Assembly: GCA_009702045.1 (NCBI GenBank)
Contig: WLIV01000001.1
Location: 186,001 to 250,000, forward strand
DNA from: Actinomycetota bacterium
GTDB lineage: Bacteria > Actinomycetota > Acidimicrobiia > Acidimicrobiales > Ilumatobacteraceae
Direction of reading: 5' to 3'
DNA length: 64,000 nucleotides
The notes beneath the pieces were generated by a model. It was not told where the DNA came from. It made no database searches and saw only the letters and a program-made list of their open reading frames with translations. Shown piece after piece: positions 36,597 through 43,809 of this stretch. Numbering within the stretch: position 1 is the stretch's first letter; each line of letters begins with the position of its first letter. Made by a program: the position numbers and the translations under genes.

Positions 36597-37950
36597 GTTG
36601 CTCCCCTCCGAACCCGACGCCGAGGAACGCGACGCGCTGCAACCAGCAGCGACGCCGGGTCCTCGTTCGCGCCGTGATCGCATCCGCCAGGGGGAGGCGT
36701 GGAGGTCGGTGTTCCGGCACCCGAACCTCGACACCCCTCGCGGCCGCGCACTGCAGTCGTTCTCCAACGTGTTCCTGCACGTGTACCCGGTGAAGGTTCC
36801 TGCCCGCGTCCTGCGGATGCGGTACTCCTTCCGACTTGGGTTCATCGCCACGGTCTTGTTCAGCATCCTGGTCAGCACCGGCGTGTACCTGATGTTCTTC
36901 TACACACCGTCGGTGACGTCGGCGTATGGCGACATGCAGAAGTTGCGCACCGGTGTCGGCTTCGGCCAGCTGATGCGGAACGTGCACCGGTGGTCGGCAC
37001 ACCTGATGGTGTTGGTAGTGGTGCTGCACCTCATCCGCGTGTTCTACGCCGGTGCGTACAAGCGCCCACGGCAGTTCAACTGGGTGTTGGGCATGGGCCT
37101 GTTCGCGATCACGCTCGGCTTCTCGTTCACCGGCTACCTGCTGCCGTGGGATCAGCTGAGCTACTGGGCGGTCACGGTCGGCACCAACCTCGTGAACTAC
37201 GTGCCCTTCATCGGCACACTGCTGCGCGACCTGTTGATCGGAGGCGAGCAGATCGGCCAGATCACGTTGCTGCGGTTCTATGCACTGCACGTCGCGGTGC
37301 TGCCGGTGGCGTTGTGTGTGCTGCTGATGGTGCACATCTGGCGTGTCCGTAAGGATGGGTTCGCAGTGCACCGCGGCGGCGTCGGTGCCTTTGCCGCTAC
37401 TGATGCCCCTGCCAACGCAACGTCGTCACCGGAACCGGTGATGGCGCTCACCAAGGACCACACGCGTTCGCGTCTGTTGGGCGTCGTCGACCGTGAAGTC
37501 GAGACGGCTGAGGAACGGCCGGTCGACGACACCGTCTTCACCTGGCCGCACATGCTGGTTCGTCACGTCGTGGTGGCGCTGGGCACTGCGGCCGTCGTGA
37601 TCGCTCTCGGGGTGGCCTTCGCGGCGCCGTTGCGTGGAGTCGCCAACCCCGACTCGACGCCGGAGCCAGCAAAGGCGCCGTGGTACTTCGTCGGTCTGCA
37701 AGAAATGTTGTCGCACTTCGATCCGCTGGTGGCGGGCATCTTGCTGCCGGCCGGCGTTTTGCTGGTGTTGACGTTCTTGCCCTACATCGACCGCAACCCG
37801 GCCACAGAGGCTCGTAACCGCAAGGTTGCGATCGTGGCATTCAGCATCATCTTGATCATTGCCGTGGTCGCCACGGTCGTTGGTCTGGCCTTCCGTGGAC
37901 CTGGGTGGAAGTTCATCACCCCCTGGAACCACTCGTACATCGAGATGTGA
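36589..37950 (+). CDS. Cytochrome b subunit of a bc-type quinol oxidoreductase (fused b6/subunit IV form)
   Basis: 453 residues, about eight membrane segments after a ~75-residue cytoplasmic N-terminus. The haem-b ligands appear as two His pairs: 'VHRWSAHLM' with 'VVLHLIRVF', and 'ALHVAVLP' with 'LMVHIWRVRKDGF'. 'GYLLPWDQLSYWA' is the Qo-site cd1 region. The C-terminal part contains 'APWYFVGLQEMLSHFDP', the subunit IV-type loop in which the usual PEWY reads APWY. N-terminal b6-type and C-terminal subunit IV-type parts are in one chain, joined by a ~60-residue linker. It is the quinol-oxidising core of the operon, most likely menaquinol. Confidence 0.9.
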   Translation: MTELLPSEPDAEERDALQPAATPGPRSRRDRIRQGEAWRSVFRHPNLDTPRGRALQSFSNVFLHVYPVKVPARVLRMRYSFRLGFIATVLFSILVSTGVYLMFFYTPSVTSAYGDMQKLRTGVGFGQLMRNVHRWSAHLMVLVVVLHLIRVFYAGAYKRPRQFNWVLGMGLFAITLGFSFTGYLLPWDQLSYWAVTVGTNLVNYVPFIGTLLRDLLIGGEQIGQITLLRFYALHVAVLPVALCVLLMVHIWRVRKDGFAVHRGGVGAFAATDAPANATSSPEPVMALTKDHTRSRLLGVVDREVETAEERPVDDTVFTWPHMLVRHVVVALGTAAVVIALGVAFAAPLRGVANPDSTPEPAKAPWYFVGLQEMLSHFDPLVAGILLPAGVLLVLTFLPYIDRNPATEARNRKVAIVAFSIILIIAVVATVVGLAFRGPGWKFITPWNHSYIEM

Positions 37951-37964
37951 GGAGCGACACAACC

Positions 37965-38456
37965 ATGGTCATCAACCGACGCTACTTTCTCCGCAGGGCG
38001 TGGAAGGCGTGCACGGCGTTCCTCGGCGGTGCCGCTGTGTGGACCTCGTGGGAGATGCTGAAGGCGCGCGACGTTGCCGCCGGCGGCAAGATCACACTCG
38101 GCAACCCCGTCGACTACAAGGACGGCACCGCGACCTACGTCCGCGAGGGCCGGCTCTGGGTGGTCAATGCAGGTGGGCATCTGCGGGCGTTGTCGCAGAA
38201 GTGCCCACACCTGGGCTGCCGTGTGCCGTTCTGCGACAGCTCCGGGCGTTTCGAGTGCCCGTGCCACGGCTCGGTGTTCAACATCGGCGGTGAGTACATC
38301 CAGGGCCCGACGCCGCGAGGAATGGACGGGTACGCGCTGTCAGTCGAGGGTGATGCGCTGGTCGTCGACACCGGGTCTGTGATCACAGGTCCCGAGAACA
38401 GCGTGCAGAACTTTGATTCGACGGCCAAGGGCCCGTCCTGTGCGGCGGGAGGCTGA
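37965..38456 (+). CDS. Rieske [2Fe-2S] protein
   Basis: 163 residues from ATG 37965, with GAGGAG upstream. The N-terminus 'INRRYFLRRAWKACTAFLGG' is a Tat-like signal anchor. The cluster motifs are 'CPHLGC' (Cys80, His82, Cys85) and 'CPCHGS' (Cys98, Cys100, His101), giving two Cys and two His ligands plus the disulfide pair. A further Cys90 and a Cys near the C-terminus ('PSCAAGG') are extra. It is short, as in b6f-type Rieske proteins. It takes electrons from quinol at the cytochrome b Qo site and passes them to the cytochrome c or cupredoxin encoded nearby. Confidence 0.93.
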   Translation: MVINRRYFLRRAWKACTAFLGGAAVWTSWEMLKARDVAAGGKITLGNPVDYKDGTATYVREGRLWVVNAGGHLRALSQKCPHLGCRVPFCDSSGRFECPCHGSVFNIGGEYIQGPTPRGMDGYALSVEGDALVVDTGSVITGPENSVQNFDSTAKGPSCAAGG

Positions 38457-38459
38457 CTG

Positions 38460-38945
38460 ATGGCGAAGGATCCGAAACCCGCGCTGAAGCCGTTCGAGCC
38501 GGAGTGGCTGGAGCGCAGCCTCGACCGTTATTACACGGTCGGACTGCTGTTCATGCTCGTGCTGATTGTCGCCTTCCCGCTGTACAAGCTGTCCGAGCCG
38601 AATCTGCGCAAGGACGCCAAGGCCGAGCAACAGGCCAACTATGTCGTCTATGGCGCCGAGCTCTACAAGAACACCTGCGCTCAGTGTCACGGTGAGAAGG
38701 CGGCCGGGGGTGGCTCGGCACCCACCTTGAACTCGAAGGAGTTTCTCGGGGCGACCAGCGATGGTCAGATGCAGTCGATCATCGGTGTCGGCGTGCCGGG
38801 CAGCGATATGTCGGCATGGAACATGGACTTCGGTGGTGCGCTGACCAGTGAGCAGATTCGCGAACTGGTCACCTACATCCGTTCGTTCGAGCCGACTGCT
38901 CCGAGCATCCCCGACTGGCGCAAGGGAGCCACGGCGGGAGGCTGA
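38460..38945 (+). CDS. Membrane-anchored c-type cytochrome
   Basis: 161 residues. A short cytoplasmic N-terminus, one membrane helix (~26-43), then a mono-haem class I cytochrome c domain with CAQCH (Cys73, Cys76, His77) and Met117 in 'GSDMSAW' as the likely sixth ligand. GGGAGG lies about 8 nt upstream of the ATG, inside the end of the Rieske gene. It ends the operon. It probably accepts electrons from Rieske and could pass them to a terminal oxidase or to the cupredoxin. It is convergent with psuG, with the two stop codons in one small palindrome. Confidence 0.93.
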   Translation: MAKDPKPALKPFEPEWLERSLDRYYTVGLLFMLVLIVAFPLYKLSEPNLRKDAKAEQQANYVVYGAELYKNTCAQCHGEKAAGGGSAPTLNSKEFLGATSDGQMQSIIGVGVPGSDMSAWNMDFGGALTSEQIRELVTYIRSFEPTAPSIPDWRKGATAGG

Positions 38946-38955
38946 GCGGCTCAGC
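38941..38955. terminator. Small palindrome spanning two convergent stop codons
   Basis: GCTGAG and CTCAGC with a 3-nt centre; the TGA of the cytochrome c gene and the TGA of psuG lie in opposite arms. A 6-bp stem is weak as a terminator. Confidence 0.25.
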
Positions 38956-39886
38956 GCAGCCCAACTCGGCGCAGAATGGCGTACTCCACTGCCACCTGGG
39001 CAGCGGTGGCCGCGTTGTTGCGCACAAGGGCCAGGTTGGCCACCAGGCTGCGGCCGCCGGAGCCTTCGACAACTCGTTTCAACAAGAACGGGGTGACGTC
39101 CTGACCGGTGATGCCCTTGGCATCGAGATCGGCCAGCGCCTCGTCGATGAACGTCGCGATCTCTGCTGCAGGAATCTCGTGTTCGACCGGGATCGGGTTG
39201 GCGATGCTGATACCGCACGACAGGCCGAGGTCGGTCCAGGCCGACCACATCATCCGTGCCAATGCTGCGGGGCCATCGAGGCGCCGAGGTGCAGGCAGAC
39301 CGCTGGTGCGGCTGTAGAAGCTGGGGAAGTCGTCGCTGCCGTTCACGACCACCGGTACGCCGAGCGTCTCGAGACGTTCCAGCGTGAGGCGGATATCGAG
39401 GATGCTCTTCACACCTGCCGAGACCACGGCCACTGGCGTGACGGCCATCTCGGTGAGGTCGGCCGAAATGTCGAACGAGGTGGCTGCGCCGCGGTGTACG
39501 CCGCCGATACCGCCGGTGGCGAACACCTTGATGCCCATCATCGACGCGAGCTTCATTGTGGAGGCCACCGTCGTGGCGCCGGTGCGTTTGCTGGCCAACA
39601 GCCACGGCAGGTCGCGAGTGGTCGCCTTCACCACACCCTGTTCACTGGCGAGGCGTTCGAGTTGCTGAGGGGAGAGGCCGACGAGGCACTGACCATCGAT
39701 GACTGCGATGGTGGCGGGAGTGGCACCGTTGGCGCGCACGATCGCTTCCACTTCGGTGGCCAACTCCACGTTCTGTGGATACGGCAGGCCGTGGCTGATG
39801 ATGGTGCTCTCCAGCGCCACGACCGGCGTTCCGGCAGCGAGTGCCTCGGCGACGGCGGGTAGGAGGGTGATCAGGTTCGGGTTCAT
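38951..39886 (-). CDS. psuG: Pseudouridine-5'-phosphate glycosidase
   Basis: 311 residues from ATG 39886 (GGGGAG upstream; the ATG overlaps the stop of the Lrp gene). PsuG breaks the C-C bond of pseudouridine 5'-phosphate to give uracil and ribose 5-phosphate. The family pattern is intact: 'VVALESTIISHGLPYPQN', 'TPATIAVIDGQCLVGL', 'TTVASTMKLASMMGIKVFATGGIGGVHRGA' region (~105-135), 'SAGVKSILDIRLTLERLETLGVPVV', and 'NPIPVEHEIPA'. No pseudouridine kinase gene (psuK) accompanies it. It is third in an operon with a class III aminotransferase and an Lrp-type regulator. Confidence 0.93.
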   Translation of the reverse strand: MNPNLITLLPAVAEALAAGTPVVALESTIISHGLPYPQNVELATEVEAIVRANGATPATIAVIDGQCLVGLSPQQLERLASEQGVVKATTRDLPWLLASKRTGATTVASTMKLASMMGIKVFATGGIGGVHRGAATSFDISADLTEMAVTPVAVVSAGVKSILDIRLTLERLETLGVPVVVNGSDDFPSFYSRTSGLPAPRRLDGPAALARMMWSAWTDLGLSCGISIANPIPVEHEIPAAEIATFIDEALADLDAKGITGQDVTPFLLKRVVEGSGGRSLVANLALVRNNAATAAQVAVEYAILRRVGLR

Positions 39887-40347
39887 CGGGCTCCCCAGGA
39901 GAAGGTCTGCTTGAACAGTCTGAGGCACGAGAACGCTTCTGCCTCCACGATGTCGGTACGACTGCGCAACTGTGAAAGGAGTCGCAGCAGGTGGGCATCG
40001 TCGTCGGCGACCACTTCGAACATCAGGTCGTAGCGGCCGGTGGTGGCCACCAGGTACTCCACCTCGTGCATCTCCGCGAGGGCGAGCGCCGTGGTTTCGG
40101 CATCACCGGCGACTCGGGCCCCGATCATCGCCACCCGCCGAACCCCCAGCGAGAGCGGGTCGGTGACTGCGACGATCTGCATCACGCCGGTATCGGTGAG
40201 TCGTTGCACTCGTTGGCGGATGGCGCCCTCGGTGAGCCCGACCTCGGCAGCCACCTTCGTGAACGGCATGCGGCCATCGGCCTGCAGCAGTTCGATGATC
40301 ATGCGGTCCTTGTCATCAAGTGTCGTGACGGTGCGTTCGTTGCTCAT
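39883..40347 (-). CDS. Lrp/AsnC family transcriptional regulator
   Basis: 154 residues. The N-terminal helix-turn-helix ('LDDKDRMIIELLQADGRMPFTKVAAEVGLTEGAIRQRVQRL', positions ~10-50) is followed by the RAM/AsnC ligand-binding domain ('VEYLVATTGRYDLMFEVVADDDAHLLRLL'). It is the middle gene of an operon, coupled by 4-nt ATGA overlaps on both sides. Such regulators sense amino acids or related small molecules. The perfect 12-bp inverted repeat just before the operon (41723-41753) is its most likely binding site, so autoregulation is expected. Confidence 0.92.
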   Translation of the reverse strand: MSNERTVTTLDDKDRMIIELLQADGRMPFTKVAAEVGLTEGAIRQRVQRLTDTGVMQIVAVTDPLSLGVRRVAMIGARVAGDAETTALALAEMHEVEYLVATTGRYDLMFEVVADDDAHLLRLLSQLRSRTDIVEAEAFSCLRLFKQTFSWGAR

Positions 40348-41714
40348 GCGTTGCTCCGCGCAGCGAACTCGCGGCTGGCGTCGGTGAGTGCTCGTCGCAG
40401 CACTTGTTCGATGAACACGAACTCCTCCTCGCCGGCGATCAGCGGCGGCGACAACGTGATCACGGGTTCGCCTCGGTCGTCGGCGCGGCAGATCAGGCCA
40501 GCCGCGTAGAGCCGCGGCGAGAGGTAGCCGCGCAGCAACCACTCGGCCTGCTCGGCGGTGAACACACCGCGCGTTGCCTTGTCGGGTACGAGTTCGATGG
40601 CGAGGAAGTAGCCGTCGCCGCGCACGTCGCCGACGAGAGGGATGTCGAGCAAACCCTTGATCAGTTCCTTGAAGCGACCTTCGTTGGCGAGCACATGACC
40701 GCACAGGTCTTCACGTTCGAACAGATCGAGGTTGGCGTTGGCGACGGCGCACGACACCGGATGAGCGCCGAAGGTCTGGCCTTGCAGGAACGTATTCGTG
40801 TCCTGCAAGAACGGTTGGGCGATGCGGTCGCTGATCATCACTCCACCGAGCGGGGAGTACCCGGACGTGACGCCCTTGGCGAAGGTGATCATGTCGGGCT
40901 GATAGTCGTAGCGCAGGCTGCCGAACATGTGCCCGAAGCGACCGAACGCAGAGATGACCTCGTCGCTGACCAGCAGTACGTCGTACTCGTCGCAGATCTC
41001 GCGTATCCGCTTCCAGTAGCCCTCGGGTGGTGTGAATGCGCCGCCGGTGTTCTGCACGGGTTCCATGAACACTGCGGCCACTGAGTCGGGCCCCTCCATC
41101 TCAATGCGCAAGGCGAGGTCTTCGGCGCAACGCAGCGAGCAACCGTCGAGGTGTTTGCAGTCGATGCAGCGATAGCAGTACGGCGTTTGCACTTTGATCG
41201 CGCCGGGCATCAACGGCTCGAACGGAGTCTTGATCGAGGGCACGCCGGTGAGGCTGAGGGCTCCCAGGGAGGTGCCGTGGTAGGCGAGGTAGCGGGAGAT
41301 CACCTTGGTGCGGCTGTGTTGTCCGCGGAGCTTCCAGTACTGACGCGACAGCTTGATCGCGGTCTCCACTGCGTCGCCGCCGGTGGGTGTGAGGAACACC
41401 CGGTTCAGATCGCCGGGTGCGTACTCGGCGAGGCGTCGCGCCAGTGTGATCGCCGGTTCGTGGGCAAAACTCCACACCGGGAAGTAGGCGAGTGTTGCTG
41501 CCTGTTCGCGCGCCGCGTCGGCCAACTCCGTGCGGCCGTGACCGGCCTGCACCGTGAACAGCCCGGACAGGCCGTCGAGGTAGCGGTTGCCGCGGTCGTC
41601 CCAGACGTAGCAGCCCTCGCCACGGGTGATGATCGGTACCCCGTCCGGGAACGCGCCGAGGCGGGTGAAATGCATCCACAGATGGCGCTGCGCGTCATCG
41701 GAGAGAGAACTCAT
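40344..41714 (-). CDS. Class III (omega-type) aminotransferase
   Basis: 456 residues from the second of two ATGs (41714), which stands 5 nt after GGAG; the first ATG (41717) is too close. A PLP enzyme moving amino groups from omega-amino acids or amines to an oxo acid. Visible features: 'GCYVWDDRGNRYLDGLSGLF', 'TPTGGDAVETAIKLSRQYW', 'SRYLAYHGTSLGAL', 'LLVSDEVISAFGR' (Asp binding the pyridine nitrogen) and the Schiff-base Lys in 'ITFAKGVTSGYSPLGG'. An unusual 'CYRCIDCKHLDGCSLRC' Cys cluster lies near residue 170. The substrate is unknown; the partner psuG suggests beta-amino acids from uracil degradation as one possibility. Confidence 0.88.
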   Translation of the reverse strand: MSSLSDDAQRHLWMHFTRLGAFPDGVPIITRGEGCYVWDDRGNRYLDGLSGLFTVQAGHGRTELADAAREQAATLAYFPVWSFAHEPAITLARRLAEYAPGDLNRVFLTPTGGDAVETAIKLSRQYWKLRGQHSRTKVISRYLAYHGTSLGALSLTGVPSIKTPFEPLMPGAIKVQTPYCYRCIDCKHLDGCSLRCAEDLALRIEMEGPDSVAAVFMEPVQNTGGAFTPPEGYWKRIREICDEYDVLLVSDEVISAFGRFGHMFGSLRYDYQPDMITFAKGVTSGYSPLGGVMISDRIAQPFLQDTNTFLQGQTFGAHPVSCAVANANLDLFEREDLCGHVLANEGRFKELIKGLLDIPLVGDVRGDGYFLAIELVPDKATRGVFTAEQAEWLLRGYLSPRLYAAGLICRADDRGEPVITLSPPLIAGEEEFVFIEQVLRRALTDASREFAARSNA

Positions 41715-41722
41715 CATGGCTC

Positions 41723-41753
41723 CGATTGTCGTAGGTATGAACTACGACAATCG
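41723..41753 (-). promoter_or_regulatory. Perfect inverted repeat before the aminotransferase-Lrp-psuG operon (candidate Lrp operator)
   Basis: Arms CGATTGTCGTAG (41723-41734) and CTACGACAATCG (41742-41753) with a 7-nt centre. The nearest base is 6-9 nt upstream of the operon's start codons, so a bound regulator would block transcription or initiation. Confidence 0.6.
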
Positions 41754-41769
41754 TAGCCAGTGAGCGAGT

Positions 41770-41783
41770 GGGGTCAGGACCCC
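41770..41783 (-). terminator. Short GC palindrome at the end of the lipoprotein gene
   Basis: GGGGTC and GACCCC with a 2-nt centre, overlapping the stop codon of the gene at 41774-42238. The stem is weak as a terminator. Confidence 0.25.
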
Positions 41784-42238
41784 GTGGTGTCGTCGGGGAT
41801 ACCGCAGACGTCCTTGGAGTACGCCTTGAGGTTGCTCTGGGCAGTCGTGTAGTCGGCGCTGTCGATCAAGGTGTTCAGCTCGGTCGCTTCCGGGGCGGCC
41901 GCCAGCTTGGTGAAGTCGTAGTCGTACTTGACGAAGATCGCGATCATCCTGTCGACCGTGTCGGTCATCAAGTGCACATCCTTGGCGATCGATGCCGGTG
42001 GGTTCGCATCGAGCGCATGTACTTCGCCCTGCATCGTGGTGAACGCCGCCTTGATAGCGGCCGCGTCGGTGCCACTCATTACCGAGTCGAGTTCGTTGGC
42101 CTTGGCCTTGTAGCTGGTGATCAGCCCGCAGTACACCGTGTCGGTGCTACCGCTGGACTTCTTGTCGTCGCTGCATGCGCCGAGCAGTGCCGTGATGGCG
42201 AACGCGCCGATCAGCAGAGTCGTGGAACGCTTTTTCAT
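41774..42238 (-). CDS. Small secreted lipoprotein of unknown function
   Basis: 154 residues. The signal peptide 'MKKRSTTLLIGAFAITALLGAC' (positions 1-22) ends with a lipobox LLGAC. The mature part is a predicted four-helix, mostly polar domain with two Cys ('VYCGLI' and 'DVCGIP') that could form a disulfide linking the two ends. GGAG lies about 5 nt before the ATG. No family is recognised. The similar helical-lipoprotein design occurs in many actinobacterial surface proteins. It is transcribed alone, toward the Lrp operon. Confidence 0.7.
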   Translation of the reverse strand: MKKRSTTLLIGAFAITALLGACSDDKKSSGSTDTVYCGLITSYKAKANELDSVMSGTDAAAIKAAFTTMQGEVHALDANPPASIAKDVHLMTDTVDRMIAIFVKYDYDFTKLAAAPEATELNTLIDSADYTTAQSNLKAYSKDVCGIPDDTTGS

Positions 42239-42328
42239 GGGATCTCCTGGTGGGCTAAGGGGGTGCTCCCAGCGTAGATGAGGTCCTCAGCGCAGGGCGT
42301 GATTCCGATCGCAAGCAGTGGGCGCGCC

Positions 42329-42334
42329 TAGCGT
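42329..42334 (+). promoter_or_regulatory. Candidate -10 (TAGCGT) for the second crotonase gene, leaderless
   Basis: TAGCGT ends 6 nt before ATG 42341. Confidence 0.45.
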
Positions 42335-42340
42335 GACGGC

Positions 42341-43126
42341 ATGCATGCCGCACTCGTCACCGCATCTTCCGGCCCGATCGGCACGATCACGCTCGACCGT
42401 CCGGCCAAGCGGAATGCGGTCACCTACGACATGTGGATTGCTCTCGGCGCGGCGTGCCACACGCACGCTGGAGACCCGTCCGTGCGTGTGGTCGTGCTGC
42501 GAGGCGCTGGTGACCACTTCTGCGCCGGTGCCGACATCGGTGAGTTGCTCACCGAACGACCGGCCCATGTTCCATCGTTCATGGATGTGAACATGATCGC
42601 CGAGCACGCGCTGGCGAACCTTCCGAAGCCCACGGTGGCGTTTGTGCAGGGCGACTGCATCGGTGGTGGCTGTGCGCTCGCGATCGACTGCGACATCCGC
42701 ATCGCCGTCGAAGGTTCGCGCTTCGGGATCACCCCCTCGAAGCTGGGCATCGTCTACCCGCCGGCCTCGCTGGAGCGGGTGGTGCGTCTCATCGGCCCGG
42801 CCGCCCGACGCTTGCTCTATACGGGCGATCTCATCGACGCGCATGAAGCGCTGCACCTTGGCCTCGTTGATGAGGTGCTGTCAGCGGGTCGGGCCGAGGT
42901 ACGGCTCGCCGAGTTGTGTGCGACGCTGGCGCAGCGTTCGCTGTTGACCCAGGCTGCCACCAAGCAGATGATTGCAGCGGTGTTGAGCCATGGTGCCGTG
43001 CCAGCCGATCTGGCCGACGCGTGGGCGCGTGAGGTGGCAGTTGCCGCGGACCCGGCCGAAGGTGTCGCCGCCTTTGCCGAGCGCCGCGCCCCGAAGTTCA
43101 GCTGGAACGGCCCCAACCCCACCTAG
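42341..43126 (+). CDS. Enoyl-CoA hydratase/isomerase family protein
   Basis: 261 residues. Crotonase-fold segments: 'TITLDRPAKRNAVTYDMW', the oxyanion segment 'DHFCAGADIGEL', 'QGDCIGGGCALAIDCDIRIA', and 'FGITPSKLGIVYPPASLERVV'. The catalytic Glu position of classical hydratases is not obvious in 'GIVYPPAS', so an isomerase or other crotonase reaction is possible. It lies alone, divergent from the lipoprotein gene. It differs clearly from the crotonase at 27629-28489. Confidence 0.8.
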   Translation: MHAALVTASSGPIGTITLDRPAKRNAVTYDMWIALGAACHTHAGDPSVRVVVLRGAGDHFCAGADIGELLTERPAHVPSFMDVNMIAEHALANLPKPTVAFVQGDCIGGGCALAIDCDIRIAVEGSRFGITPSKLGIVYPPASLERVVRLIGPAARRLLYTGDLIDAHEALHLGLVDEVLSAGRAEVRLAELCATLAQRSLLTQAATKQMIAAVLSHGAVPADLADAWAREVAVAADPAEGVAAFAERRAPKFSWNGPNPT

Positions 43127-43215
43127 CCCTTCTCGTCACACTGCACGCTCGGACCCCCGTGAACGCCGTAGGACAAGAACGTGGGTTCGCAGGGGTGAGG
43201 GGGTGAGTGAGGTGG

Positions 43216-43809
43216 TCAGCCGGAGTGAGCGCCGTGTCCGCTGCCGGACATCTGCGTCTCGATGAGCAGTACCCGCGCGTTGGCCCCTGCGCTGGAGCGG
43301 TAGCGGTGGGGAAGTCGTGAGGGGTACGAGAGGAAGTCGCCGGTCTCGAGGCGGCTGATGGTGCCGTCGACGTCGACCTCCACCGGCCCGGCCACTACGT
43401 ACAAGGCTTCGAAGCCCTCGTGTGACCAGGGTTCGAGGAACTCGCGGGACAGGCCGATGAGCTCGATCACGTGGAATGGAGCATCGCCGGGAAGCAGGAG
43501 TCGGCGTAGCGATTCGCCGTCAGTGTCGATCGTGGGAACGTCGGCGCCGGCCGCACGCGCGAGCGTGGGTTCGGCAGCGACCGACGGGCCACCGAACAGC
43601 GCTTGTGGTGTGGTGGAGAGCGCAGTGGCGATGCGGTACAGCGACTCCATCGATGGACGGGCGCGGCTGTTCTCGATCTGTGAGAGGAACGGCTGCGAGA
43701 GGCCGGCCCGCTCGGCGAGTTCGGTGAGGGTGAACTCGCCGGCAAGCCGGCGTTCGCGAACTGCCGTGCCCAGTGACGCCCAGCGATCGGCGTCGGGGGC
43801 GAGGGTCAC
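43216..43809 (-). CDS. XRE-family regulator with C-terminal cupin domain
   Basis: 197 residues from GTG 43809, whose codon overlaps the stop of the luciferase-like gene (GTGA). The N-terminal ~70 residues form an XRE helix-turn-helix ('LTELAERAGLSQPFLSQIENSRARPSMESLYRIA'). The C-terminal cupin_2 domain contains 'EPWSHEGFEALYVVAGPVEVDVDG' and 'LPHRYRS', with His residues that may bind metal or ligand. XRE-cupins usually control a neighbouring catabolic or transport gene and themselves. The palindrome at 45008-45028, overlapping a -35 element, is the likely operator. Confidence 0.88.
   Translation of the reverse strand: MTLAPDADRWASLGTAVRERRLAGEFTLTELAERAGLSQPFLSQIENSRARPSMESLYRIATALSTTPQALFGGPSVAAEPTLARAAGADVPTIDTDGESLRRLLLPGDAPFHVIELIGLSREFLEPWSHEGFEALYVVAGPVEVDVDGTISRLETGDFLSYPSRLPHRYRSSAGANARVLLIETQMSGSGHGAHSG

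Noticed and set aside
43127-43215. Possible terminator or repeat between the second crotonase and the XRE-cupin gene
   Set aside because: ACCCC/GGGGT and GAAC/GTTC elements can be paired, but with mismatched spacing and no copy elsewhere in the window; nothing firm is supported.
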